Of a DNA stretch of 64,000 nucleotides, positions 37,947-46,146 are shown piece after piece (position 1 is the stretch's first letter; every line of letters begins with the position of its first letter). The notes beneath the pieces were generated by a model. That model did no database searches, was not told the DNA's origin, and saw only the letters and a program-made list of their open reading frames with translations. Source of the DNA: JAFLCL01 sp039809495 (GTDB lineage: Bacteria > Myxococcota_A > Polyangia > Polyangiales > Sandaracinaceae); the NCBI GenBank assembly GCA_039809495.1, contig JBDHVC010000009.1:47401-111400 (forward strand), read 5' to 3'. The translations under genes were made by a program, and so were the position numbers.

Positions 37947-38104
37947 TCACGGCACGAATCCGTTGCCTTGACTCGTGCCGTTCCTTCCTCGTCGGAGGGG
38001 CTACCCTGGCCCCCCCTCCCGCCGAGTGACTCGGCGTGAGCCTCCCTCCCGCCGAGCCAGCGCGCCTGTGCCGAGCGGATCGCGTCGAGCGAGGCGCGCG
38101 GTCA
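37947..38104. mobile_element. Palindromic repeat element, copy A
   Basis: About 155 bp, alignable along its length with 61776-61935. It has a 5' stem GGCACGA/TCGTGCC (37951-37979) and a G-rich/C-rich stem (GGAGGGG with CCCCTCC, about 37993-38017). A GCCGAG-TGA-CTCGGC hairpin (about 38021-38035) is flanked by two direct CCTCCC(T)CCCGCCGAG segments. The 3' hairpin (38061-38104) ends in GCGCGCGGTCA. It carries no gene. It fills the space between the MFS start and the gene at 38102-38383, whose stop codon is the last three bases of the element. Of the 230-bp gap, only 37872-37946 is outside it. Confidence 0.85.
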
Positions 38105-38383
38105 GCCGAGGATGGCCCAGGCGCCCATCTGCCGGACGACCCACGCGTGATCGAGCACGTCACGCTCGAGGCTCCGCGCGAGCGCGAGGTCGTCCGTGTC
38201 CACCTCGACGCGGATCGTCCGGGCCCGCTCGTCCTCGCGCACCTCGATCGCGTGGTCGGGGAGCGCCGCTCGGAGCGCGCCCTCGAGGAGCTCGCGGTAG
38301 CGCGCGGCGCTCGCGACGAGGTCGAGCGCGTCGTGGCTCGTCGAGAGGCTCCGTTTGGAGAAGATCACGACGACGCGGCTCAC
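38102..38383 (-). CDS. Small conserved-looking protein, unknown
   Basis: 93 residues from a GTG at 38383. Codons keep the genome's GC-rich third positions. The chain runs SRVVVIFSKRSLSTSHDALDLVASAARYRELLEGALRAALPDHAIEVRED, then two beta/alpha segments ending VRQMGAWAILG. No motif I recognise. It lies 58 bp after the Smr-domain gene on the same strand and may be co-transcribed. Its TGA is supplied by the edge of the palindromic element. Confidence 0.6.
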   Translation of the reverse strand: MSRVVVIFSKRSLSTSHDALDLVASAARYRELLEGALRAALPDHAIEVREDERARTIRVEVDTDDLALARSLERDVLDHAWVVRQMGAWAILG

Positions 38384-38441
38384 CGGCCTGACCCTCGACC
38401 GGCGCGATCCGCGAGCGGCGCTCGCGCGTCGGGCGCCATCC

Positions 38442-39266
38442 TCAGGCGCCCCTCCGGGCGAGCTCGACGAGGAGCGCTCCCGTCCCACCCATCGCCCTCG
38501 GCGCGCTCGCGAACGCGAGGACGAGCGGCGTCGCGCGGCTCGCCTCGAGCACGCGGAGCACGGCGTCGCGCAGGACGGGGAGGCCGTCGCTCGAGTGCAG
38601 GCCCTTGCCGTGGATGACGAGCACGCGTCGCGCGCCCGCGCCGTGCGCCTCGCGGAGCGCGCGCGGCAGCCTCTCCTCCACGGCCGCCTCGCGCTCACCG
38701 TGGAGATCGAAGGTGCGATCGACGCGCACCTCTTCCCTCCGGAGCGCGTCGAGCGCCGCGATCGGCGCGTCGCGTCGGAGCCCCTCGACGAAGCCCTCCT
38801 CGTCGATCGACACGTCGAACGTGAACGCGCCCGCGACGAGCGCGTCGAGGCGTCGGCGCGAGCCCGCGTCGGCCTCGCTCGTCGCCCGCCTGGGCGCGCC
38901 GATCGGCTTCGCGGGCGCGGCGAGCGTCTTGCGCCTGGGCTTGCCGTCGTCGAGCCCGCGCACACCGGCGAAGGTGTCGTCGAAGGCGATGCGATCGTTG
39001 CCCCGCAGCCGCTCGGAGGGGCGCTCGAACCGCGCGCTCGGGGGGGCAGTCGCGGGCGCGACGGGGCCCGCTCCACGCGTCGTCGAGGGGGGGCTCGGCC
39101 TCGCGGGGCCTCGCGGCTCGGCGGGCTTCTTCGCTTTGGGCGCGCGGGGCTCGAGCTTCACGCCCTTCAACAAGCCCGCGAGCGACGTCCCGATCGCGGG
39201 CGCGCTCGCGCGCCTCTCCTCACCCTCCTCGGGCGCCTCGTTCGCGTGCCTCTTCTTGCGTGCCAC
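38442..39266 (-). CDS. Smr-domain protein
   Basis: 274 residues. A C-terminal Smr domain is clear: TFDLHGEREAAVEE with the DLHG motif, VLVIHGKGLHS with HGKG, and GGTGALLVEL at the end. Smr domains nick DNA or RNA, or bind collided ribosomes. The first 130 residues are basic, Pro/Ala-rich and probably disordered (MARKKRHANEAPEEGEE). No MutS part is present, so this is a stand-alone Smr protein. Cytoplasmic. Confidence 0.92.
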   Translation of the reverse strand: MARKKRHANEAPEEGEERRASAPAIGTSLAGLLKGVKLEPRAPKAKKPAEPRGPARPSPPSTTRGAGPVAPATAPPSARFERPSERLRGNDRIAFDDTFAGVRGLDDGKPRRKTLAAPAKPIGAPRRATSEADAGSRRRLDALVAGAFTFDVSIDEEGFVEGLRRDAPIAALDALRREEVRVDRTFDLHGEREAAVEERLPRALREAHGAGARRVLVIHGKGLHSSDGLPVLRDAVLRVLEASRATPLVLAFASAPRAMGGTGALLVELARRGA

Positions 39267-39327
39267 GAGCCGATGGTGCGCTCGACGGGCCGGCTCGTCG
39301 ATGCGCGCGAGCCGCGCGCCCGCGCGG

Positions 39328-40296
39328 TCAGCCGATCGCCGCGGCGAGTGAGGAGAGGGCGCCCGCGCCAGCGCACGCGGCGAGCGGGATGGAGAGGTTG
39401 TCGTCGACGCGGCGGCTCACCAGCTCGGCGATCGCGCCGAGCGCGGCGCCTCCGAGCGCGGCGCTCGCGGCGAGGAGCCGGGGGATCTCGGGGTGGACGA
39501 GCGCGACGTAGCCGAACGCGGCGACGAAGCCGGCGGCGACGAACGCGAGCGTGCCCTCGAGGGTGCGGCCGTGGACGAGCTCATGGCGCCCGAACCTGCG
39601 CCCGACGATCGCCGCGGCCGGATCGCCGACGCCGAGCACCGCGAGCGCGACGAGGCAGGGCACGAGCGCGTGCGTGAGCGAGAGGACGACGAGCGCGGTC
39701 GCGTACCAGGTCGCGGAGTTGACGCGGTGGGCCTCGTGGGGATGCGCCGTGCGCCCGAAGAGGCGCATGCAGAAGGCGTTGACCGCCTCGCTCCGCGTGC
39801 GGGCGATCTCGAGCGTCCAGCCGGTGAGCGCGAAGCCGAGGGCCACCCAGGTGGCGTGGCGGAACGATGGAAGGAGCTCGAGCGCCACGATGCCCGCGAG
39901 CGCGGAGCCGAGGTGCAGCGCGTTCCTCGCGTAGTTGGTGGGTCGGAGCGAGGGCACCGAGACGCGCTCCTCGGCGAGCGAGCGCACGATCGCCTCGTAG
40001 CGCGGCTGGACGCGCGTGCGGAGCGCGACGAGGCTCGGGCGGTCGGGCGGCGACGCGTCGATCGCCTCGAGGGCGTCGCGCACCTCGTGCCACGAGGCGC
40101 GCTGCGACTCGCTCAGCGCCGGAGGGGTCGCGTCGAGCCACGCGGCGAGGCGCGCGCGCACCTGGGCGAGGCGCTCGGCCGCGCGCCTCGCTCGCTCTCG
40201 CGCGGGGCCGAACGGGAGGCCCCGGTCGAGCTCCTTGAACGCGCGATGGAGCTCGAGGGCGAGATCACGGCTCTCGAGGGTGGCGGGCGACGTCAC
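39328..40296 (-). CDS. Polyprenol/diacylglycerol kinase-like (CTP-dependent, dolichol-kinase type) membrane protein
   Basis: 322 residues. The N-terminal 120 residues are soluble and helical. About seven hydrophobic segments then follow. GVGDPAAAIVGRRFGRHELVHGRT plus LEGTLAFVAAGF is the CTP-transferase signature of SEC59/VTE5-type kinases. The family phosphorylates isoprenoid alcohols or lipids. Which lipid is used here cannot be told. The soluble extension is unusual for the family. Divergent from the DUF488 gene across 138 bp that hold no clear feature. Confidence 0.85.
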   Translation of the reverse strand: MTSPATLESRDLALELHRAFKELDRGLPFGPARERARRAAERLAQVRARLAAWLDATPPALSESQRASWHEVRDALEAIDASPPDRPSLVALRTRVQPRYEAIVRSLAEERVSVPSLRPTNYARNALHLGSALAGIVALELLPSFRHATWVALGFALTGWTLEIARTRSEAVNAFCMRLFGRTAHPHEAHRVNSATWYATALVVLSLTHALVPCLVALAVLGVGDPAAAIVGRRFGRHELVHGRTLEGTLAFVAAGFVAAFGYVALVHPEIPRLLAASAALGGAALGAIAELVSRRVDDNLSIPLAACAGAGALSSLAAAIG

Positions 40297-40434
40297 GAGG
40301 CGGGACGATGACCGACCGACTCGGACCCCTCAAGCCACGGTTGCGTCACGGCTCCCCCTCGCCGATCGCGCGGGCACACCGGGAGAGCGGTGGCTCCGCG
40401 GGCCGGGCGCCGAGGTCGAGAGGAGCGAGCGTCG

Positions 40435-41229
40435 ATGGTCGAAAGAGAGCCAGGGAGCGGCACCCCACATGGCCCATGGGTCCTCTACACGGTCGGACAC
40501 TCGACGCGCCCGATCGAGGACTTCATCGCGCTCCTCGCGCGCTACGGGATCCGCCGTCTCGTCGACGTCCGCACCATCGCGCGCTCGCGCCACAACCCCC
40601 AGTACGAGGCGGGGGCGCTCGCGCAGAGCCTCGCGCGCGCGGGGATCGAGTACGTCCCGATGCCCGCGCTCGGAGGGCTCCGGCACACCCGGCGCGACTC
40701 GCCCAACGGCGGCTTTCGCAACGCGAGCTTCCGCGGCTTCGCCGACTACATGCAGACGCCCGAATTCGACGCCGCGATCGACGCGCTCATGGCGCTCGCT
40801 CGAGCGCGACCCTCGGCGATCATGTGCGCCGAGGCCGTGCCCTGGCGCTGCCACCGATCCCTCGTCGCCGATGCCCTCGTCGTGCGGGGCGTCGCGGTCG
40901 ACGAAGTGCTCTCGGCGACGAGCCACCGCCCGCACCGATTGACCCCGTTCGCGCACGTCGAGGGGACCCGGATCACCTACCCGGAGATCGGCGCGGGCGT
41001 CGCTCCCGAAACCGCTCCACCTCGACCCACGTCGCCCCAGGCCCCGCCGGAGCCCGCGTCGCGCTCGGTGAAGGCGGAGCCGACCGAGGCGTCGGCGGCG
41101 AAGGCGGGGACGACGAAGGCGAAGGCGGGGACGACGAAGGCGAAGGCGAAGGCGACGAAGGCGCGAGCCGCTCGCGGCAGCTCGAGGAGGGAGGCCGCGA
41201 GCCGCGCGGAGCGCCACCCGGCGCGGTGA
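40435..41229 (+). CDS. DUF488 family protein with Lys/Ala-rich tail
   Basis: 264 residues. LYTVGHSTRPIEDFIALL at the start, VDVRTIARSRHNPQ, IEYVPMPALGG and AIMCAEAVPWRCHRSLVAD are diagnostic of DUF488, whose biochemical role is not settled. The conserved Cys in MCAE and WRCHR are intact. The last 60 residues are low complexity (KAGTTKAKAGTTKAKAKAT), resembling histone H1-like tails and possibly binding nucleic acid. The ATG at 40435 is preferred over earlier frames because the homology starts just after it. Confidence 0.88.
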   Translation: MVEREPGSGTPHGPWVLYTVGHSTRPIEDFIALLARYGIRRLVDVRTIARSRHNPQYEAGALAQSLARAGIEYVPMPALGGLRHTRRDSPNGGFRNASFRGFADYMQTPEFDAAIDALMALARARPSAIMCAEAVPWRCHRSLVADALVVRGVAVDEVLSATSHRPHRLTPFAHVEGTRITYPEIGAGVAPETAPPRPTSPQAPPEPASRSVKAEPTEASAAKAGTTKAKAGTTKAKAKATKARAARGSSRREAASRAERHPAR

Positions 41230-41382
41230 GCCCGAGCGGCGCCGTGGAGCCGCCGCGCGCGATCGCGGACCTCCCTCGACGCGCCGCGGCGTGGCGTGAG
41301 CGCGCTCTTTGCGCCAGGCCTTCGCCCGCCCGCGCCCGCCGCGTTGCGTGATAGGGTGCGGCCCCTTTCGTCGGAGGTGGTC

Positions 41383-42435
41383 TTGTCGGAAGAGCTCGTT
41401 GGGTACTACCGCCAGATGCAGCGGATCCGTCGCGTGGAGGAGGAGTCCGCGCGGGTCTATCTGAGCGGCAAGATCGGCGGTTTCCTCCACCTCTACATCG
41501 GCCAAGAGGCGATCGCCGTCGGCGCGGGCGCCGCGATCCGCGAGCGCGACTTCCTGATCACGACCTACCGCGACCACGGCCACGCGCTCGTCCGGGGCGT
41601 GAGCGCGCGGGCGATCGTCGCCGAGCTCTACGGGCGGGACACGGGCATCTCGCGCGGGCTCGGCGGCTCGATGCACATGTTCGACGAGGAGCGCCGCTTC
41701 CTCGGCGGCCACGGCATCGTCGGGGGCCACATCGCCCTCGGCGCGGGCGCCGCCTTCCGCTGCAAGTACCTGAAGACCGACGACGTCGTGATCTGCTTCT
41801 TCGGCGAGGGCGCGACGCCGATCGGCGGCTTCCACGAGGGGCTCACGCTCGCGGGGCTCTGGAGGCTGCCGATCGTCTTCGTCTGCGAGAACAACCACTA
41901 CGCGATGGGCACGCCGATGGAGCGCACGAACCCCGTCTCCGAGGTGACGGCGAAGGGGGTCGGCTACGGCATGGAGACCGATCGCTTCGAGGGGCACGAC
42001 GTCGAGGTCGTCGCCGAGCGCTTGAAGGCCGCGATCGCGCGCGCCCGTCGCGGCGAGGGCCCGACGCTCGTCGAGATCCTCACCTACCGCTTCCGCGGGC
42101 ACTCGATGTCCGATCCCGGCAAGTACCGGACGACCGAGGAGGTCGACGAGAAGAAGCGCACGCGCGATCCGGTCAAGCTCGCGCGCGAGCGGCTCCTCGC
42201 GCGCGGCGTGAGCGAGGAGCGGCTCGCCGCCATCGACGCGGAGATCGAGGCCGAGGTCGCGGACGCGCTCGCGTACGCCGACGCCTCGGCGTGGCCGACG
42301 CACGACGTGATGAACGCCACCGTGCTCGCGCCCTCGCTCGCCTATCCGCCGCGCTTCGACGGCGCGCACGAGCCGTTCGAGGCGACGAGCCTCCCCGCGT
42401 CCGTCGAGCCCATGCTGTCGAAGGGAGGTGCGTGA
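41383..42435 (+). CDS. pdhA: Pyruvate dehydrogenase E1 component, alpha subunit
   Basis: 350 residues. Thiamine-diphosphate-dependent decarboxylation of pyruvate in the dehydrogenase complex. FFGEGATPIGGFHEGLTLAGLW...ENNHYAMGT is the ThDP/Mg site. The RFRGHSMSDPGKYRT loop matches the E1a regulatory loop and favours pyruvate over branched-chain substrates. The start is read as TTG at 41383, with GGAGG 5 nt upstream. GTG 41377 is an alternative. A -10-like TAGGGT lies at 41352. E1b starts in the last base of this gene. Confidence 0.95.
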   Translation: MSEELVGYYRQMQRIRRVEEESARVYLSGKIGGFLHLYIGQEAIAVGAGAAIRERDFLITTYRDHGHALVRGVSARAIVAELYGRDTGISRGLGGSMHMFDEERRFLGGHGIVGGHIALGAGAAFRCKYLKTDDVVICFFGEGATPIGGFHEGLTLAGLWRLPIVFVCENNHYAMGTPMERTNPVSEVTAKGVGYGMETDRFEGHDVEVVAERLKAAIARARRGEGPTLVEILTYRFRGHSMSDPGKYRTTEEVDEKKRTRDPVKLARERLLARGVSEERLAAIDAEIEAEVADALAYADASAWPTHDVMNATVLAPSLAYPPRFDGAHEPFEATSLPASVEPMLSKGGA

Positions 42436-43421
42436 TGCGTGAGCTCTCGTATCGAGACGCGCTGAACGAGGCGATCGCGGAGGAGATGGCCCGCGATCCG
42501 AGCGTCTTCCTCATGGGCGAGGAGGTCGGCTACTACAACGGCGCGTACAAGGTCTCGCGCGGGCTCCTCGAGCGCTTCGGGCCCGAGCGCGTCATCGACA
42601 CGCCGATCGCCGAGAGCGGCTTCGCGGGCGTCGGCGTCGGCGCCGCGATGACGGGGCTGCGCCCGATCATCGAGTTCATGACGTGGAACTTCTCCTTCGT
42701 CGCGATCGATCAGGTCGTGAACAGCGCCGCCAAGATGTTCCAGATGAGCGGCGGGCAGTACAAGATCCCGATCGTCTTCCGCGGCCCGAACGCCTCGGCG
42801 CGCCAGGTCGGGAGCCAGCACAGCCAGTCGCTCGACGCGATCTACACCAACTTCCCCGGCCTCTACGTCGTCTACCCGGCGACGCCGCGCGACGCCAAGG
42901 GCCTGCTCAAGATGGCGATCCGCGACGACAACCCCGTCGTCTTCCTCGAGGGCGAGATCCTCTATAACCACAAGGGCGAGGTGCCCGACGAGGGCGCCGA
43001 CGAGCTCATCCCCTTCGGTCAGGCTCGCGTCGCGCGCGAGGGCACGGACGTCACCGTCGTCACCTGGGGGCGGCCCTACTACACGGTGATGGAGGTCGCG
43101 AAGGAGCTCGAGGCCGAGGGGATCTCGTGCGAGGTGATCGATCCGCGCACGCTCCGCCCGCTCGATCACGCGTCGATCGTGAAGAGCGTGAAGAAGACGA
43201 ACCGCTGCGTGGTCGTCCACGAGCACTGGCCCTACGGCGGCCCCGGCGCGGAGATCGTCGACCGCGTGCAGCGCGAGGCCTTCGACGACCTCGACGCGCC
43301 GGTCCTGCGCGCGACGAACCTCGACGTGCCGATGCCCTACGCCGTCGAGCTCGAGAACGACGTGATCGTCACGAAGGAGCGCATCCGCAAGACGATCCTC
43401 CAATCCCTCTACAGGAGCTGA
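42435..43421 (+). CDS. pdhB: Pyruvate dehydrogenase E1 component, beta subunit
   Basis: 328 residues. MRELSYRDALNEAIAEEM, LMGEEVGYYNGAYKVS, RVIDTPIAESGFAGVGVGAAM, PIIEFMTWNFS and EVIDPRTLRPLD are the family blocks. It forms the alpha2-beta2 E1 heterotetramer with the upstream product. The ATG shares a base with the alpha stop (TGATG) and AGGGAGG lies just upstream, so translation is coupled. E2 follows after 5 bp. Confidence 0.97.
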   Translation: MRELSYRDALNEAIAEEMARDPSVFLMGEEVGYYNGAYKVSRGLLERFGPERVIDTPIAESGFAGVGVGAAMTGLRPIIEFMTWNFSFVAIDQVVNSAAKMFQMSGGQYKIPIVFRGPNASARQVGSQHSQSLDAIYTNFPGLYVVYPATPRDAKGLLKMAIRDDNPVVFLEGEILYNHKGEVPDEGADELIPFGQARVAREGTDVTVVTWGRPYYTVMEVAKELEAEGISCEVIDPRTLRPLDHASIVKSVKKTNRCVVVHEHWPYGGPGAEIVDRVQREAFDDLDAPVLRATNLDVPMPYAVELENDVIVTKERIRKTILQSLYRS

Positions 43422-43426
43422 CCGAG

Positions 43427-44704
43427 ATGGCGAAGATCGTAGGGCTTCCGAAGCTCTCTCCGACGATGGAGGAGGGGACGCTCGCGCGGTGGGCGAAGAG
43501 CGAGGGCGACGCGCTCGCCATCGACGATCTCGTCGCCGAGATCGAGACGGACAAGGCGACGATGGAGTGGCGCGCGCTCGAGAAGGGCGTGCTCCTCAAG
43601 ATCCTCGCTCCGGCCGGCTCGACGCTCGCGCCCGACACCCCCGTGGCGATCGTCGGCGAGAGGGGCGAGGACGTCTCGGCCCTGCTCGCGTCGATCGCCG
43701 CGCCGGGAGCTGCCGCGGCGCCGCCTTCGCCCACGCCGAGCGCTCCCACGCCCACGCCGAGCGCTCCCACGCCCACGCCGAGCGGCGCTCCGAGCGTCGT
43801 CCACGAGGGCCGCGTCCCAGCCTCGCCGCTCGTCCGGCGGCTCGCGCGCGAGCGGGACATCGATCTGCACACGATCTCGGGGAGCGGCCCCCACGGCCGC
43901 ATCATCAAGCGCGACCTCGACGGCGTCGTCGCGGCGCCGCCCGCGCGCGCGTCGGCGCCCACCTCGAGCGCGAGCTACGCGTTCGTCGCGTCGGGCACGA
44001 CGGGCTACGAGCGCAAGGCGCCCGTCCGGCAGCCGATCTCGCAGATGCGCAAGGCGATCGCGCGCAGGCTCACCGAGTCGAAGCAGACGGTCCCGCACTT
44101 CTACCTGACGATCGACGTGGACGCCGCGCCCTTGCTCGCGGCGCGCCAGACGATCAACGCGACGCTCGAGGGCACGGGCGCGAAGGTCTCCGTCAACGAT
44201 CTCATCGTGAAGGCGTGCGCCCTCGCGCTCCGCCGCGTCCCCGCGTGCAACGCGGCGTTCGTCGGCGACGCGCTCCTCTACCACCAGGTCGTCGACATCT
44301 CGGTGGCGGTCGCGGTCCCCGACGGGCTCCTCACGCCCGTCGTGCGGGACGCCGATCGCAAGGGCGTCGCGGCGATCTCCGCCGAGATCCGCGAGCTCGC
44401 GGGGCGCGCGCGCGACAAGAAGCTCAAGCCTGAGGAGATGCAGAACGGCACCTTCTCGATCTCGAACCTCGGCATGTACGGCATCGAGAGCTTCGCCGCG
44501 GTCATCAACCCGCCCGAGGGCGCGATCCTCGCGGTCGGCTCCGTGCGGGACGAGCCCGTGGTCGAGGGCGGCGCCATCGTCCCCGGCAAGCGCCTGCGCA
44601 TGACGCTCTCCTGCGATCACCGCGTCGTCGACGGCGCGATCGGCGCGGAATTCCTCGCGGCGCTCAAGAAGATCATCGAGGCTCCCCTCACGATGATCCT
44701 CTGA
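43427..44704 (+). CDS. pdhC: Pyruvate dehydrogenase E2, dihydrolipoamide acetyltransferase
   Basis: 425 residues. A single lipoyl domain carries the target Lys43 in ETDKATMEW. Then come a Pro/Ala/Thr linker built from a 21-bp DNA repeat, an E3/E1-binding domain (ASPLVRRLARERDIDLHTISGSGPHGRI), a second linker and the acyltransferase domain. The catalytic His398 and Asp402 are in DHRVVDG. No E3 (lipoamide dehydrogenase) gene follows, so E3 must be encoded elsewhere. The operon E1a-E1b-E2 ends here, with a hairpin 75 bp downstream. Confidence 0.97.
   Translation: MAKIVGLPKLSPTMEEGTLARWAKSEGDALAIDDLVAEIETDKATMEWRALEKGVLLKILAPAGSTLAPDTPVAIVGERGEDVSALLASIAAPGAAAAPPSPTPSAPTPTPSAPTPTPSGAPSVVHEGRVPASPLVRRLARERDIDLHTISGSGPHGRIIKRDLDGVVAAPPARASAPTSSASYAFVASGTTGYERKAPVRQPISQMRKAIARRLTESKQTVPHFYLTIDVDAAPLLAARQTINATLEGTGAKVSVNDLIVKACALALRRVPACNAAFVGDALLYHQVVDISVAVAVPDGLLTPVVRDADRKGVAAISAEIRELAGRARDKKLKPEEMQNGTFSISNLGMYGIESFAAVINPPEGAILAVGSVRDEPVVEGGAIVPGKRLRMTLSCDHRVVDGAIGAEFLAALKKIIEAPLTMIL
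43730..43786. repeat. 21-bp tandem repeat in the E2 linker
   Basis: Two full copies and a partial third of CCCACGCCGAGCGCTCCCAC(G), encoding PTPSAPT. It lies in the flexible linker between lipoyl and peripheral-subunit-binding domains, where length variation is tolerated. Confidence 0.85.
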
Positions 44705-44779
44705 TCCTCCGCGGAGCGTGTGCCGATCGAGGATCCCCCCTCGCGGGACCGGGCCTCACGTCGTCCGCGACCGTTCACC

Positions 44780-44802
44780 CCTCGACGCCGTCGCCGTCGA
44801 GG
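44780..44802 (+). terminator. Hairpin after the pdh operon
   Basis: CCTCGACG (44780-44787) pairs perfectly with CGTCGAGG (44795-44802) around a 7-nt loop. No T-run follows, as is usual in GC-rich genomes. It lies in the 221-bp gap between E2 and the thioredoxin gene and would separate the two units. Confidence 0.5.
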
Positions 44803-44880
44803 TCGGGGCGTGCCCGCCCGTTCTCCGGGTTGGCATTCGATGCGCCGACGAGTAAGCCACCGACAGACCAAGCGTGTCGC

Positions 44881-44906
44881 GCGCGCTCTCCCCGTGAGGG
44901 GCGCGC
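44881..44906 (+). promoter_or_regulatory. Leader hairpin upstream of thioredoxin-rhodanese gene
   Basis: GCGCG...CCCC-GTGA-GGGG-CGCGC forms a bulged stem ending 19 nt before the start codon at 44926. It could influence translation initiation or be a second terminator. No experimental analogue is known to me. Confidence 0.3.
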
Positions 44907-44925
44907 TCGTCAGGGAGATCATCGC

Positions 44926-45579
44926 ATGAGCGTCCTCGCCGTCACCGATGCGACCTTCGAGGCGGAGGTCATCCGTTCCGAGATCCCCGTCCTCATCGAC
45001 TTCTACGCGGACTGGTGCCAGCCCTGCAAGGTGCAGGCGCCCGTCGTCGAGGAGGTGGCGCGCGAGCTCGCGGGGAAGGTGAAGGTCGTCAAGATCGACA
45101 CCGAGAAGAGCCCGCGGCTCGCGGCGGCGTTCCAGGTGCAGAGCATCCCGATGCTCTTCGTCGTCGCGGGCGGAGAGGTCGCCGGCGTGTGGGATCGCGG
45201 CGTCGCGGACAAGAAGACGATCCTCCGCCTGCTCGAGCCGGTGCTGCCGCGCGCGGCGAACCAGGTCGCGCCGAAGGAGCTCGCCGCGCTCCTCAAGGAG
45301 CGGCGCGTCCTGCCGGTCGACGTCCGCGAGGCGAGCGTGTTCGCGCGCTACCACGTCCCGTCCGCGATCAGCATCCCCGCGTCCGAGATCGAGGCCCGCG
45401 CGAGCGAGCTCGCTCCCCGCGACGGCCGGATCCGCATCCTCTACGGCCGCACGACCGACGAGGCGAAGACGCTCGCCGAGAAGCTGACGAACGCGGGGCA
45501 TCAGGTGGGCTTCCTCGAGGGCGGCTTCCTCCACTGGGAGGCGGACGGCTTCGAGGTCGAGCGCGGCCCGCGCACATGA
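44926..45579 (+). CDS. Thioredoxin domain fused to a degenerate rhodanese domain
   Basis: 217 residues. Residues 1-105 are a thioredoxin fold with active site WCQPC (30-34), the family's cis-Pro (SIPMLFV) and no signal peptide, so it is cytoplasmic and probably redox active. Residues about 115-217 match a rhodanese-like domain (VLPVDVREASVFARYHVPSAISIP, FLEGGFLHWEADGF). At the catalytic loop it reads ILYGRTTDEA, with Gly where rhodaneses have Cys, so sulfur transfer is not expected. The stop overlaps the next start (ATGA). The role may be redox control or protein docking. Confidence 0.9.
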   Translation: MSVLAVTDATFEAEVIRSEIPVLIDFYADWCQPCKVQAPVVEEVARELAGKVKVVKIDTEKSPRLAAAFQVQSIPMLFVVAGGEVAGVWDRGVADKKTILRLLEPVLPRAANQVAPKELAALLKERRVLPVDVREASVFARYHVPSAISIPASEIEARASELAPRDGRIRILYGRTTDEAKTLAEKLTNAGHQVGFLEGGFLHWEADGFEVERGPRT

Positions 45580-46085
45580 CGACGGCCCTGCCGCTCTACG
45601 CGGAGGGGCCGTCGCGCGCCGAGCCGCTGCCGGTCGTCGAGGAGGCGATCCTGCCGCCCTTCGCGCGGGCGTCGATCGCGCTCGTCGTCGTCGCCGAGCG
45701 ATGGCTCGAGCCGGCCTGCGCGGCGCTCCGCGCGGCGCTCCTCGAGGAGCGGGTCTTTGCGTTCGAGCTCCATACCCGCGTCCTCGGCGAGGGCGGGCGG
45801 GAGGTGCGGCTCGCCCAGGGCCTGCGCATCGAGGCGCCGCTCGTCGAGCTTCACGCGCGTTTGCGGGACGCGGAGCGCGCGGCGTCGGACGCGCGGCTCC
45901 TCGTCGCGACGGGCCCCGCCGTGCTCGCGCTGCGCCGGCCGAGCGTCGCCGTGCTCGTCACGGGAGGCGTGCCTCGCGGCGAGTGGGGCGCGGACGTGCG
46001 GAGCGTCCGCTCCCGCGCCCAGCTCATCGTCCCGGCGCTCGACGTCGCGCTCGCGCGCGAGCTCGTGACGCGCCTCGCGGCCTGA
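45576..46085 (+). CDS. Hypothetical protein coupled to thioredoxin-rhodanese
   Basis: 169 residues, cytoplasmic by sequence. The ATG overlaps the preceding stop. Alternating strand/helix segments (IALVVVAERWLEPACAALRAALLEE, ARLLVATGPAVLALRRPSVAVLVTGG) hint at a Rossmann-like alpha/beta fold, but I recognise no family and see no nucleotide-binding loop. Co-translation with the thioredoxin fusion is the only functional hint. Confidence 0.75.
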   Translation: MTTALPLYAEGPSRAEPLPVVEEAILPPFARASIALVVVAERWLEPACAALRAALLEERVFAFELHTRVLGEGGREVRLAQGLRIEAPLVELHARLRDAERAASDARLLVATGPAVLALRRPSVAVLVTGGVPRGEWGADVRSVRSRAQLIVPALDVALARELVTRLAA

Positions 46086-46094
46086 ACGCGAACA

Positions 46095-46119
46095 CCCCGC
46101 GAGGGGGCTCCTCGCGGGG
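46095..46119. terminator. Bidirectional terminator hairpin between convergent genes
   Basis: CCCCGCGAG (46095-46103) pairs perfectly with CTCGCGGGG (46111-46119) around a 7-nt loop. It occupies the 61-bp gap between the convergent genes ending at 46085 and 46147, so it can serve both. Confidence 0.75.
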
Positions 46120-46146
46120 CGCTCGTGCGCGCTCACGCCGCGCCGA

